Shown here: piece by piece, positions 1-11,900 of the stretch
How positions within the stretch are numbered: position 1 is the first letter of the stretch
Layout of the letters: each line of letters begins with the position of its first letter
Assembly (NCBI GenBank): GCA_903813345.2
Contig: CAIIXF020000003.1
Span: forward strand, 11,298,931-11,362,930
Source of the DNA: Owenia fusiformis
Lineage: Eukaryota > Annelida > Polychaeta > Sabellida > Oweniidae
Direction: 5' to 3'
DNA: 64,000 bases
Program-made: the position numbers and the translations under genes
The notes under the pieces: model-generated
Database searches by the model: none
The model's input: the letters and a program-made list of their open reading frames with translations, nothing else
Told to the model about the DNA's origin: nothing

Positions 1-1030
1 CTAGTAACTAGACATGTCGTGATCAGACAGGTGAATGGCAAAATGGACGATCTAAATTTCGACAAATTCTGCTAAGATCAATATCTAGTTGAAAGCCCAT
101 GGTTGTTGCCTTCACTTTCGTATTTGGCAGCTGGGTTTCAAGATGTAACCTCGGACAAGAGATGACATAGAACATACTGGTAAATTTAAAGCGCAGCAAG
201 TTTGGCAGAACAGTGTGAGCTTAATTCCATCAGTATTACCAAAAGCGAAGCATACAATATAATTCACCAATCAATCAAAAACAAATGGCAAAGACAGTAT
301 TCTAACTCTCTAAATCCAAAACTGCAGAATCTCCTGCATCATCAACCAGCTCATAAGTGGACATACCCAACTCAATAGCCACCAAGCCAAAATAAAACCA
401 AGTACAACAAACCTCTGTGAACTGTGTAATAAACCAGAAACTGTGGACCACTACATAAGTTCATGTAAACTCTTCGAGTACTGAAGGGCTACAGCTCATG
501 GCACAATGGTCTATAGATATCTTATTTTTCAGGTTCAACTGCTTGCCTTTGATTGAAGAAGTGTAACATCCGGGTGTAACATACTGTAGACTATCATTGT
601 CATGGCGTATCATGATATCGATTTCAATAGAAATTTAATATAAACTCACTTTATGAAGTATATATATCCATCTGTATGACTGCAGGTACTGTAATGTTGC
701 TATTATTTTGGTTAGGCAGGGAAATAAATATAGATCTATTTATGTACAACACTAAAAAGTTTGTTTTCCTGGTTTTAGGATAGAACTGTTATTGTAAATA
801 TTAGTAATATTATGATACTCAAATTTGTATCATGTTATAAACATTGAAATGTCTATGATTAATTCGAATTATTTGAAAAATCATATTCATCGTGAGAATG
901 AATTACAAAATTATGCTAAATACTCCTGATAAATTGTTATTAAATTATTAATTATTCAACAATAGTAATGTCCTAGCGCACTTCCATGACACGCCAGTCC
1001 AAGGTTTCCTTATGATTCTAACCCTATCAA
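1..1030. other. upstream intergenic DNA
   Basis: AT-rich DNA upstream of PCIF1. Apart from the LINE remnant listed separately I see no coding exon here. Part of the stretch near 505-545 resembles one arm of the foldback element at 1486-1882 (shared 'cacaatggtct' followed by 'cttattttt'), so it may be a fragment of that family. Confidence 0.5.
180..490 (+). mobile_element. LINE (non-LTR retrotransposon) 3'-end remnant
   Basis: Decayed C-terminal coding end of a non-LTR retrotransposon. One frame reads KSEAYNIIHQSIKNKWQRQY, which resembles the tryptophan-containing stretch near the C-terminus of LINE ORF2 proteins. A second frame reads CELCNKPETVDHYISSC, the Cys-x2-Cys...His...Cys knuckle typical of LINE ORF2 C-termini. 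The two pieces are in different frames and are separated by stops, so the copy is dead. The clade cannot be assigned from this fragment. The rest of the element, if present, lies outside the window. Confidence 0.5.
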
Positions 1031-1045
1031 AATACAGATTTGCTG

Positions 1046-1195
1046 TGACGTCAGACTAAAAATTGCATTCAATGGCGGACGTGGCTTTGTTTCGCGTCCC
1101 AAAATTTGTTCCAAGTTTTTGAACTATACATAGAAAATAGGATTGCATATTTATAAATTGACAGTTAAACATCTTCATGAACATCCAGTGCACAG
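1046..1195 (+). promoter_or_regulatory. PCIF1: probable PCIF1 core promoter and 5'UTR exon
   Basis: A perfect CRE palindrome TGACGTCA (1046-1053) is followed about 20 bp later by CAATGGCGGACG (about 1069-1080), close to the YY1-type element common just downstream of housekeeping transcription starts. The stretch ends in a good splice donor, CACAG|GTAGG (exon end 1195). The next acceptor, TTTCAG at 2618, leads 23 nt later to the PCIF1 start codon. I infer a non-coding first exon of roughly 120 nt ending at 1195. No TATA box is evident. The transcription start is not directly shown. Confidence 0.5.
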
Positions 1196-1485
1196 GTAGG
1201 ATATCCTGATTCTATGTGATCACGTGCCTTTTCCATGCATTTGGTAGATTATTTCAAGTTTACAAATTGAAGAATTCTGAAGCTGATTCTCAAAATCACT
1301 GTTCCCCAAGTCAAATTGCAGTTTATAATTTTGCTCGGATTTAGAGAATTACAATATTTTCTATTTATCTGGTGCCAGGACTAGGGCAGAGGATTGTCAC
1401 ATCGATGCGTGGGGTAGGCCTAATGTCGACATGAGAAATGGGCCGGTTCAACTTCTAGATATTACATGTAGATTCTGTGGCCATT

Positions 1486-1882
1486 TAAAGTCCATTTCAC
1501 TGTTTAACTGCGTCAGTAAAAGCTAAAAAATAAGAAATCAAAATATCATTTTTCAATAATATATGGAAAAATATATTCCTATTGTACATGAATGACATTT
1601 GTATATCTTGGATTGCTTCTAGTTTGGCTTATAAAGTGTGTGGCCTCTTATATTTGGATGCTTCTCTGCCATGTTATTTTCAATAAGATTAGCATGGCTG
1701 AAATTCTTCAAATTACAAGACGGCACAGGCTTATTGCACAAAAAACTAAAAAATCGGAAATATACAAATGTCATTCATGTACATTATGAATATACTTTTC
1801 CATATATTATTGCACAATGGTCTCCCAATTTCTTATTTTTGCCGTTCTACTGACGCAATGAAGCAGTGAAATGGACTCTAGG
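1486..1882. mobile_element. foldback (long inverted-repeat) MITE in the 5'UTR intron
   Basis: The left arm (from 'agtccatttcactg') is repeated in inverted orientation at the right end ('cagtgaaatggact'). The arms are about 130 bp and share 'aataatatatggaaaa' and 'gtacatgaatgacatttgta'. The centre carries no recognisable protein. A non-autonomous DNA transposon is the likeliest explanation. It lies in the intron between the inferred 5'UTR exon and the first coding exon of PCIF1. Confidence 0.7.
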
Positions 1883-2641
1883 CTAGACAGAAGTCAGCTC
1901 TGGGAAGTTGGATGTATGTGTACTTGAAGAGAGTAAATCGAGCCCATTTTGACTAAACGCTGTGCTGAGTAGCCTTTATAATACGCTATATATTTGAATC
2001 AATACAAAATTTATTTGTTGTCACCTTATTTTGTTCCTCCAACAGTCTGTTGTTGTAGTAAATCAATGTTCTATGAGACAACAAAACTTTTGAATTTAGA
2101 TTCCAGCCATTTTCGAAAGTAAAAATTTGCTACAAAATAACTCGCGTTGGCTAAATATGAACAGTCTCGTAATCTTTCAGCGGTAATACCCATGCGCATA
2201 AAAAGTACAATGCACATGTGCATGCATGCACAAAAAGTTAAAAAAATGGTGCGCGTCAGTTCTGGAATTTCTCCACTTTAACTGCAATTACACCAAAAGT
2301 AGGACTTATATTGTCACCACGCGTCATGAAAAGGGCAAGTTACATTCAATTATCTTCTTCAATACCGTTTCTTATTCCAGCGCACCTGCTGGAAGTTGGA
2401 GAAAACCACTTCACAAAGTCGTATAATTGGCATATTTTCTTGAATTTTAACATTTAATGTCCCAAACTCCCACAAACGCAGAAAAGTATACACCCTAAAT
2501 CATATTTACCAAAATGAGTGTCTCCAAGGCTTAATACCAGCATATGCATAATGTATTTATCACGTGTTTGAGCTGAAAAAACACTAGGTTTCTAGAGACT
2601 ACATTATTACAATTTCAGTCAGAAGCTGATTCACATCCAAG

Positions 2642-2905
2642 ATGGGTGATACAGTGATTACCAGCTCTACAGATCATTCAAGACGGAACAACTCACACCA
2701 TGGTCAGATGTCATCAGTGGCTGAGATTAACACTCCTAGCCCTGTGTCTCCAATGTCTCCACCCCAGTCACCAAATCCAATGCATGATCTCCCAATAGAG
2801 CTTCTACAAGCAGGTTGGAGGAAGTTCTGGAGTAAACGTGAAAACCGGCCTTATTATTTTAACAAAGTCACAAATACCAATTCCTGGGATATTCCCTCAC
2901 TAGGG
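2642..2905 (+). CDS. PCIF1: PCIF1 exon 1: start codon and WW domain
   Basis: Encodes residues 1-88. The Ser/Pro-rich N-terminus ([14 protein letters not shown]) leads into the WW domain: [19 protein letters not shown], then [17 protein letters not shown]. The two signature tryptophans, the paired tyrosines and the closing proline are present. The match to the human WW segment ([19 protein letters not shown]) is close. The exon ends in phase 0 at CTA GGG|GTAGGT, and the next exon starts HDPLSDPLG, also conserved in human PCIF1 (DVISDPLG). Confidence 0.95.
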
Positions 2906-5900
2906 GTAGGTGTTAAATGGTGACTTGATGAGCTCTTTTTTAGGGTTTTGATGATGATATTTACCATATTCTCTCTAATAGGTGCTCATACTCTAATGAA
3001 CGCACACCCGACTTTTCCTTGAAAGACTTGCAACTTGAGTAACAAAAATCAAGAAAATTAAAAACTTGAAAACAATAATTGGGTGATAATAGGGTAAATT
3101 CCATTAATTCACTTACCGCTGTTGGGTCATTTCTGTGCGTTCATGTTTATGATAACCTTCTAGTTTTCATCAATATTGACACATATTGAGTATGTTGATT
3201 TACCCACAAAAACACAGTCAAACGATTAATGCATGAGGAAAACATTTGAGTCCACTTTTAAAGAGGAAAATCATGAAATACCATCGCCCATATATTAATC
3301 TCCCCCAGGAGAATTTGGGAGCTGCACTGTACATTTATTAGAGAGAAACAGTATTTGACCTTTAATCTTTATGATAAAAGAGTGGTTTCCTCGGCATTGA
3401 AGCAGTTCAACATCAAATTGAGAAAAAAATCTATTTTGATACATAAATATTTTGTATCGATAGGATATCCAAACTCTATGACAATAAAACATATATTGCT
3501 TTCTGTATGCTCAGTTGGCATAAGTGTGTGTCTCCCATTCCCAGCTTAATGACACTATTATGAAACACTGTGTTATTTCAGCATGACCCATTATCAGATC
3601 CCCTGGGTATATCAGGTCCAGGTTCTGGCCCCAACCCCCATCAAAGTGATGTGAGAATGTCCAGATTAAGCACAGATATCCCTTCACCCAGGGTAGGGGA
3701 AAAGCGAAGAAGTAGTCAAGAAATGTTAGGTAGTCCAATGAAGAAATCATCCCAGAGTATAGGGTGAGTCAATGTCATTCAATTGTTATTGTCAACTTGT
3801 ATTTGTTAGGCACAAATTTTACATCTCTATAAATGTGGTTTTATGAACTTTTATGATGATTTAATTTTTGTTGAAAGTGTGATATCTCAATGGAGCCCAT
3901 GTTATAAAATCACTAAAAGTGAAATATCTTTAATTGTATTGAGATAACACTTTTTATAATATCGAACACATTTTAAATGATATAATTGTTAACGCCTAAA
4001 AGATAAGATGAGAATTGATCCACTAAAAATCAATTAATTTTAAATTAAAGTTTACTGCAATGTACATGTACTGCAATGTAATCTGACCCTAATCATCCAC
4101 CTGGTGTTGAAACTGGTAATTAACTACAGGCACCTAATTAATTGCCAATGTTTTAATATTTCTAGATACACTTCACAGTATTTAAGTTGAGTATATTTTT
4201 AATGAACCATATGATATTTCTGCATGCAAATATATGATATGTTGGTTTTGATGGTTACATGTTGGATGTTAATGAAGAAAAGTAAGGATTGTAGATCGAT
4301 TTACAAATTTATACAGTCGTGTTCTCTCCACATTCAAATGGCGCAGCACCTCCAATTTATTCATAAAACCAAAATGTTCCTCAAATAATTCAGTGTGAGC
4401 CATATAATGTAACACTGCAATATTCTAATTTCAAAATTCTCAATGTTTCACTTAAAGATAGCAAAATTTTTCCTGGAGAGCAGTATTACTAAGCGTTTAC
4501 TTTATACAAATGGGTACTGTATTCTGGGGAGAGCACTATTGCATTTAATGTTTACTTTATACGTGTAAAGTATATCATATTGGATATTATGGGTACTGTA
4601 TTCATATCAGGGATTTATAGAATATGGGACATTATGGGTACTGTATTCATATCAGGGATTTAAAGTATATGGGACATTATGGGTCCTGTATTCCTATTAG
4701 AGACTTATATAGGACATTATGAGTACTGTAATCATATCAGGGATTTATAATATATGAGACATTATGGGTAATGTATTCATGTCAGGAATTTATAGTACTT
4801 ATGGGACATTAAAGGTATTTATATCAGGGATAAGTGAGCGTCCCACTTAATCTTGTCTACTTGTTTTCAGGCATACCATTTGACAGATTTCAAATTTTCA
4901 GGGATATTTTTTGGAAAATCTTCTCTGTTCATCTCTGCATGTGGCAAATCCAACATCATTGTAACATTGCGCTTTTATCGATACATGAAAATAATCCTAA
5001 CATCAACTATAGTTCACAAAAAGTATGATTGGATACAACTTGGTGCCAAAATGCAATAATCCCAGAAAGTTTGAACTTAAATATTATGTACAATTCTTGC
5101 CATCCTCGGAGAAAGGCTTGAAGATTTTTTACTTTTTATATTTCAATGATATTAGTAAGTTGTTAAAAAAGTTCTGCTTTTTCATTTCAGTGATATAAAA
5201 GTTAGTAAAAAAAGTTTTCCTTTTTGGCTACTCAAGCAAATGCTAAAGCTGTACTAGAATATTAGAGGTGTATTTAGGTATAAAATAGACATTGTAGTGA
5301 AACAATATTGATTATGATTTTTTATGGAACTTTTGAGTAAGGGTAAGGCACAAAAAAGGATCATCCAAGAGATGCACTCATACAGCAAATTAGATAAATC
5401 TCCCATAGGAATAAAAAATGATTGTATATTGCTATGTTTTATAGGCCTTTCTGGAACTTTGAAATTCCAACAAACGTAATCATATACGAGAGGCAGATGT
5501 CCCGCGTGCTCCCACCTCATCCAGAGATGGAGGTCTACAGGTCACAACTTGTCACTAAATTACGCCAGAGTTACCAGGAAATGTGTCATTCTAGGGAAGG
5601 TTTGTTGTATTTCCTTATACCCACATTCAATTTACCTCAAACAATACAATATGAACCGCTTTCATGCATGGATGAGTTCATTTCTCACTTGTTTATCAAT
5701 AAATTTTCTTAATTTCTTTGGGAAAAACAGCTTAGGATGTATGCTATGCATTGGTGTGAAGTATGGCTTATTAAAAGTCTGTGTGACCTCTAAAAATTAG
5801 TTTAAATAAATTCATGATTTTTCGAGTAAAAAGTTCTTCAAAAAGCCTATTACATAAGCCAAAGTGGTTCAAACTTTTTATGGGGGCTTTAAAATTTTTT

Positions 5901-8900
5901 ATGTGATATGGAAAATGTTCAACTGGGTACAACATAGTTTGTCAGCTGGCCCAAAAATAATCAAATGTTCCTTTTGTTTTTCTCCAGGTATAGATGCACC
6001 GAAGGAATCCTTCAATAGATGGCTCTTAGAGCGCAATGTTATTAACAGGGGTCCTGACCCTATGTTACCTAGCGACTGTACTCCAGAAATCTCGCAATCC
6101 ATGTATCGAGAAATAATCAATGATATACCAGTGAAACTGATCAAGCCCAAGTACTCAGCTGATGCTAGAAGACAGTTGTCAAAGTATGCAGAGGCAGCTA
6201 AATCAATGGTGGACAGCAGGTTAGAATTCATTACTGCTGTCTTTAGTAATTTAAAATCTGAACATAGCTAAGCCTTATAACAACAGTCTTGGCTGGCTTA
6301 GACAGGATAAAGGATTGTCTCAGATATGAACAAGACCATTCAAAATATTAACACTTAATAGAATCTATAATGCTTAAATACTGTATTTAGCTTAGCCCTA
6401 ATGTTATTTGGACAAAAATAATTTAGGTATAATTTTTGTCACCACCAAAAAGTGGTGACATAGTGTTATAGTCTCCGTTTTTTGTGGCGGCGGTTGGTGA
6501 TCGGCGGGTGGCGGTTGGTTGTTGGTGTCTGTAACAAATTCTTACAACTTAACTTATAACTTAACCCCCCTATCACACCAAACTAGTTCTTACCCGTTCT
6601 TGCCAGTCCTACGAAAATGTCGTAAACGGGCTCGATCTGGCTGCGGTCAGGATATATGTCTAAAATAATTAGCTACTTCGTTCATAAACAGTCTTCAATA
6701 CGTCCATCTCGTTCGCAGTTCGTTCAGGTCGGTGTGCAACGTAGTATAAACCGTCCCATAGTCTAGATGTTCATCATGACCTGATTACAGAACGGTATGG
6801 TCGCCATCGAATTTTGAATCGATTCAAAATTCTAAATCACATACCCCATCCGGGAAAGTCCATGAAGTTCGTAAACAGACCATAGAAAGTTGTAGCTACG
6901 TTCATTCAGTTCGCACACAGTTTAAAACCGATTCGGCAACGTTTTGATGATCACCAGAAAATGTTGAGCATGCTCTAAGTTCTGGAGGACCTACTCGTTC
7001 TAGTAGTTTCATGAAGTTTGTAAACAGATCCCAAACGGTTCTTAGTTGGTTCTTAGTACGTCAAATCCGTTCGTGCACAGTTTAAGCCCATTTTCGAGAA
7101 CGTAGTGAGAACTAGTTTGGTGTGATAGTAGGGTTCCAAATACTGTTCAGACTGACTTCAATTTTTTTTAAATCATCTACAAGTTTTCAGAAGTTCAAAT
7201 CTGACTTTATATTTAAAATTTGACTTTCAACGAAGGTCAAAAAGGTTAAAAAAGGTCTTTTTATTCTTAACTTGCTTCAAATTGACCAAATTTTTTCTCA
7301 AAATCATCTACAAGTTATCAGAAGTTCAAATCTGACTTTAGATTTTAGATTCGACCTTCTGTGAGTCAAAAAAAGTCAAAATTGTATTTTTTTAACTTGC
7401 TTCAAATTGACCAGTTTCTTTTTTCAAAATCATCTACAAGTTCTCAAAACTTCAAATCTGACTATAAATTTGACCTTCAATTTTCAAGGTCATTCTCAAG
7501 GTCAAAAAGGTATTTTTTCAACTTGCTTCAAATTGACTAATTTTTTTCAAAATCATCTACAAGTTCTCAGAAATTCAAATCTGACTTAAGATTGAACTAA
7601 TAATATTGTGAGAAACTTGGTGGTGTCATTTTGTCAATGTTAATGCCTTGTTTAATTCTATTCATCATTGTCTTGTTTCAGGTCTGTGTCTGCTGAAAGT
7701 AGAAAAATTGTAAAGTGGAATGCAGAAGACACATTTCAGTGGCTACGAAAAATGCAGAACCCATCATATGATGACTACCTCGTAAGTAACTCAAACATAG
7801 GACTCTTCATATTAAATAAAATTGCATTTGGAACATCAGCCTACATTATTGTTTACCACTAACATTCAGTTCATATGTGCAAGTTTCCATTGATGTTAAT
7901 TAATTGATTATGAATTATTATTTATTAGCAATCCATGAAGCACGAAAATCATCAAAACATGATTGATTGAACAAGATTCTGGAATCAAAATTATTTAACT
8001 ATTTCTTCAATTGTATGAGTATATTTCAACAACAAAACTAACATTAAAAGTGCGGCCCGATTTGTGGCCCGAACTAATTTGACCTGGCCTGAGCAAGCCC
8101 GACCCAAGGGCTGCCCGACTCACCCGTACTTCATATGATGACTACCTCCTTATTGTCTCAAATGCAGAACCATTCATGTTATGACTGATCACCTTATAAG
8201 TACCTTAAATGCAGATCCCTTCATGTAATGACTGACTACCTTATTAGTACCTTAAATGCAGATCCCTTCATGTAATGACTGACTACCTTATTAGTACCTT
8301 AAATGCAGAACCATTCATATTATGACTGACTTCCTTATAAGCACCTTAAATGCAGATCCCTTCATGTTATGACTGACTACCTTATAAGTACCTTAAATGC
8401 AGATCCCTTCATGTAATGACTGACTACCTTATTAGTACCTTAAATGCAGAACCATTCATATTATGACTGACTTCCTTATAAGCACCTTAAATGCAGATCC
8501 TTCATGTTATGACTGACTACCTTATAAGTACCTTAAATGCAGAACCCTTCATGTTATGACTGACTTCCTTATAAGTACCTTAAATGCAGATCCTTCATGT
8601 TATGACTGACTACCTTATAAGTACCTTAAATGCAGAACCATTCATATTATGACTGACTTCCTTATAAGCACCTTAAATGCAGATCTTTCAAGTTATGACT
8701 GACTACCTTATAAGTACCTTAAATGCAGATCCCTTCATGTAATGACTGACTACCTTATTAGTACCTTAAATGCAGAGTCCTTCATGTTATGACTGACTTC
8801 CTTATAAGTACCTTAAATGCAGATCCCTTCATGTAATGACTGACTACCTTATTAGTACCTTAAATGCAGAGTCCTTCATGTTATGACTGACTTCCTTATA

Positions 8901-11900
8901 AGTACCTTCAATGCAGATCCCTTCATGTTATGACTGACTACCTTATAAGTATCTTAAATGCAGAACCCTTCATGTAATGACTGACTACCTTATTAGTACC
9001 TTAAATGGAGAGTCCTTCATGTTATGACTGACTTCCTTATAAGTACCTTAAATGCAGATCCCTTCATGTTATGACTGACTACCTTATAAGTATCTTAAAT
9101 GCAGAACCCTTCATGTAATGACTGACTACCTTATTAGTACCTTAAATGCAGAGTCCTTCATGTTATGACTGACTACCTTATAAGTACCTTAAATGCAGAT
9201 CTCTTCATGTGATGACTGACTACCTTATTAGTACCTTAAATGCAGAGTCCTTCATGTTATGACTGACTACCTTATAAGTACCTTAAATGCAGAACCCTTC
9301 ATGTTATGACTGACTACCTTATAAGTACCTTAAATGCAGAACCATTCATGTTATGACTGACTACCTTTTAAGTACCTTAAATGCAGAACCATTCATGTTA
9401 TGACTGACTTCCTTATAAGTACCTTAAATACAGATCCTTCATGTTATGATTGACTACCTTATAAGTACCTTAAATGCAGAACCATTCATATTATGACTGA
9501 CTTCCTTATAAGCACCTTAAATGCAGATCCTTCATGTTATGACTGACTACCTTATAAGTACCTTAAATGCAGATCCCTTCATGTTATGACTGACTACCTT
9601 ATAAGTACCTTAAATGCAGAACCCTTCATGTTATGACTGACTACCATATAAGTACCTTAAATGCAGAGCCCTTCATGTGATGACTGACTACCTTATAAGT
9701 ACATTACATTAAATGCAGAACCATTCATGTTATGACTGACTTCCTTATAAGTACCTTAAATGCAGATCCTTCATGTTATGACTGACTACCTTATAAGTAC
9801 CTTAAATGCAGAACCATTCATGTTATGACTGACTTCCTTATAAGTACCTTAAATGCTGATCCTTCATGTTATGACTGACTACCTTATAAGTACCTTAAAT
9901 GCAGAACCATTCATGTTATGACTGACTTCCTTATAAGTACCTTAAATGCAGATCCTTCATGTTATGACTGACTACCTTATAAGTACCTTAAATGCAGATC
10001 CTTCATGTTATGACTCACTACCTTATAAGTACCTTAAATGCAGAACCCTTCATGTTATGACTGACTACCTTATTAATACCTTAAATGCAGAACCATTCAT
10101 GTTATGACTGACTTCCTTTTTAGAACCTTAAATGCAGATCCTTCATGTTATGACTGACTACCTTATAAGTACCTTAAATGCAGAACCCTTCATGTTATGA
10201 CTGACTACCTTATAAGTACCTTAAATGCAGAACCCTTAATGTTATGACTGACTACCTTATAAGTACCTTAAATGCAGAACCATTCATGTTATGACTGACT
10301 ACCTTATAAGTACCTTAAATGCAGAACCCTTCATGTTATGACTGACTACCATATAAGTACCTTAAATGCAGAACCCTTCATGTTATGACTGACTTCCTTA
10401 AAAGTACCTTAAATGCAGATCCTTCATGTTATGACTGACTACCATATAAGTACCTTAAATGCAGAACCCTTCATGTTATGACTGACTTCCTTATAAGTAC
10501 CTTAAATGCAGATCCTTCATGTTATGACTGACTACCTTATAAGTACCTTAAATGCAGAACCCTTCATGTTATGACTGACTACCTTATAAGTTCCTTAAAT
10601 GCAGAACCCTTCATGTTATGACTGACTACCTTATAAGTACCTTAAATGCAGAACCATTCATGTTATGACTGACTACCTTATAAGTATCTTAAATGCAGAA
10701 CCCTTCATGTTATGACTGACTACCTTATTAGTACCTTAAATGCAGAGCCCTTCATGTGATGACTCATAAGGTGTTTTCAACTACTCAAAATCCTGTTTGA
10801 ACCTCCCTGAAAATGAGGAAAAGACAGGAAAAATTGGCTTGTTTTAATTATTAGAGTCTATAAAGAACCCCAGAGTGAGAGGGTAATGAACTCAGAGTTT
10901 GTTATCTATTTGTATTCCAGGAACGTCTAGCACACCTGAAGCGCCAGTGTCAGCCCCACCTCACAGAAGCAGCCAAGGCATCAGTTGAGGGAATTTGCAG
11001 TAAAATATATCACCTCTCTCAAGAATACGTCAAAAAAATACTAGAAAAACATTGGGGAATTTTAAAGGAGCATTTCATAAAAGGTTTGAATCATTATAAG
11101 CGTTTGTTACTTTAAAATCAGTATATATCAGTAAAAATACAAAGCCCTGTCTGAAAATGTTAAATTACCCATGTTCTACTATACATTTGGTTGTCTATTG
11201 CAGAGCCCCCTGTTGAGACCCCACCAAAGAGAAAGGTGATGTGTTACCCTGTCCTCCTTGCCACTCCATGCCCTAGGGTCTCAACCCCTGATCTCAAAAC
11301 AGAAGGCGATGTGACATTTATTCGCGTTCGAGGAGAAGCTTTAAAAATAAACACAGTCCACTTTCAAAAAATGGTAAGTGTATATCTTGAGTAATACATC
11401 ATAAAGAGATGAAAATATTGCAAGTAATTTTTGAATGGACATCCTTTAAGAAAAATGAATTGTTAAGTTAATCCCTCCAGTTTGTGTGGAATTATCATTT
11501 CGACTGAACAAACCTTTAACAGCAGATCATTAGGTGTCACAAACTCAAGGCAGTTCAGTTCTTTCTACGTATGACATGAACTAAGTGATGGACCACTGAA
11601 TAGCTTGTCAGAAAACTGCTCTATTTCTCAGTGTTTCCCAAGAAAGGACATTTTGTAGTATTTAAAAGAAGTCCAGAATAACAATCATAATGTAAAATGA
11701 TTGTTGTAGGAACAGCTGTATAGGTGGAACTGTAAGGATGATCCAAAGTTTGAGTTCTTCCTAGCAAGAACTTGGTGTGTGCTGAGAAGATACCAAGTAA
11801 GAATTGCAGATGAACTTTATGTTTGTGGAAAACTAGAGATCGTGGAAGTGAGGGACTTGGGGAATGATGTAGACATGTAGTTAACAATTTGGATTAAATG

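Larger units (their letters stand above)
6434..7655 (+). mobile_element. GTGGTGAC-ended composite repeat element in PCIF1 intron 4
   Basis: Begins with an 8 bp inverted pair around a short loop (GTCACCAC...GTGGTGAC, near 6439-6460) followed by 'atagtgttatagtct', and ends with 'ggtggtgtcattttgtc', 'aatgttaatgccttgttt'. A shorter copy with the same two ends lies at about 16600-16775 in the same gene, which defines the family. The long copy holds a nested MITE (6565-7135) and a 126 bp tandem repeat. No transposase is visible. Class unknown. Confidence 0.6.

Noticed and set aside
4871-5059. Candidate extra PCIF1 exon after TTGTTTTCAG
   Set aside because: In the phase demanded by exon 2 it reads H-T-I and then a stop. 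No similarity to the missing human segment.
5864-6271. 135-codon frame taken as a whole exon
   Set aside because: Only 5988-6219 is exon 4 of PCIF1. The ends are intron read-through, as shown by the splice sites and the human alignment.
8128-10770. CRISPR-like direct repeats
   Set aside because: Units are contiguous without unique spacers and lie in a spliced animal gene. It is a minisatellite.
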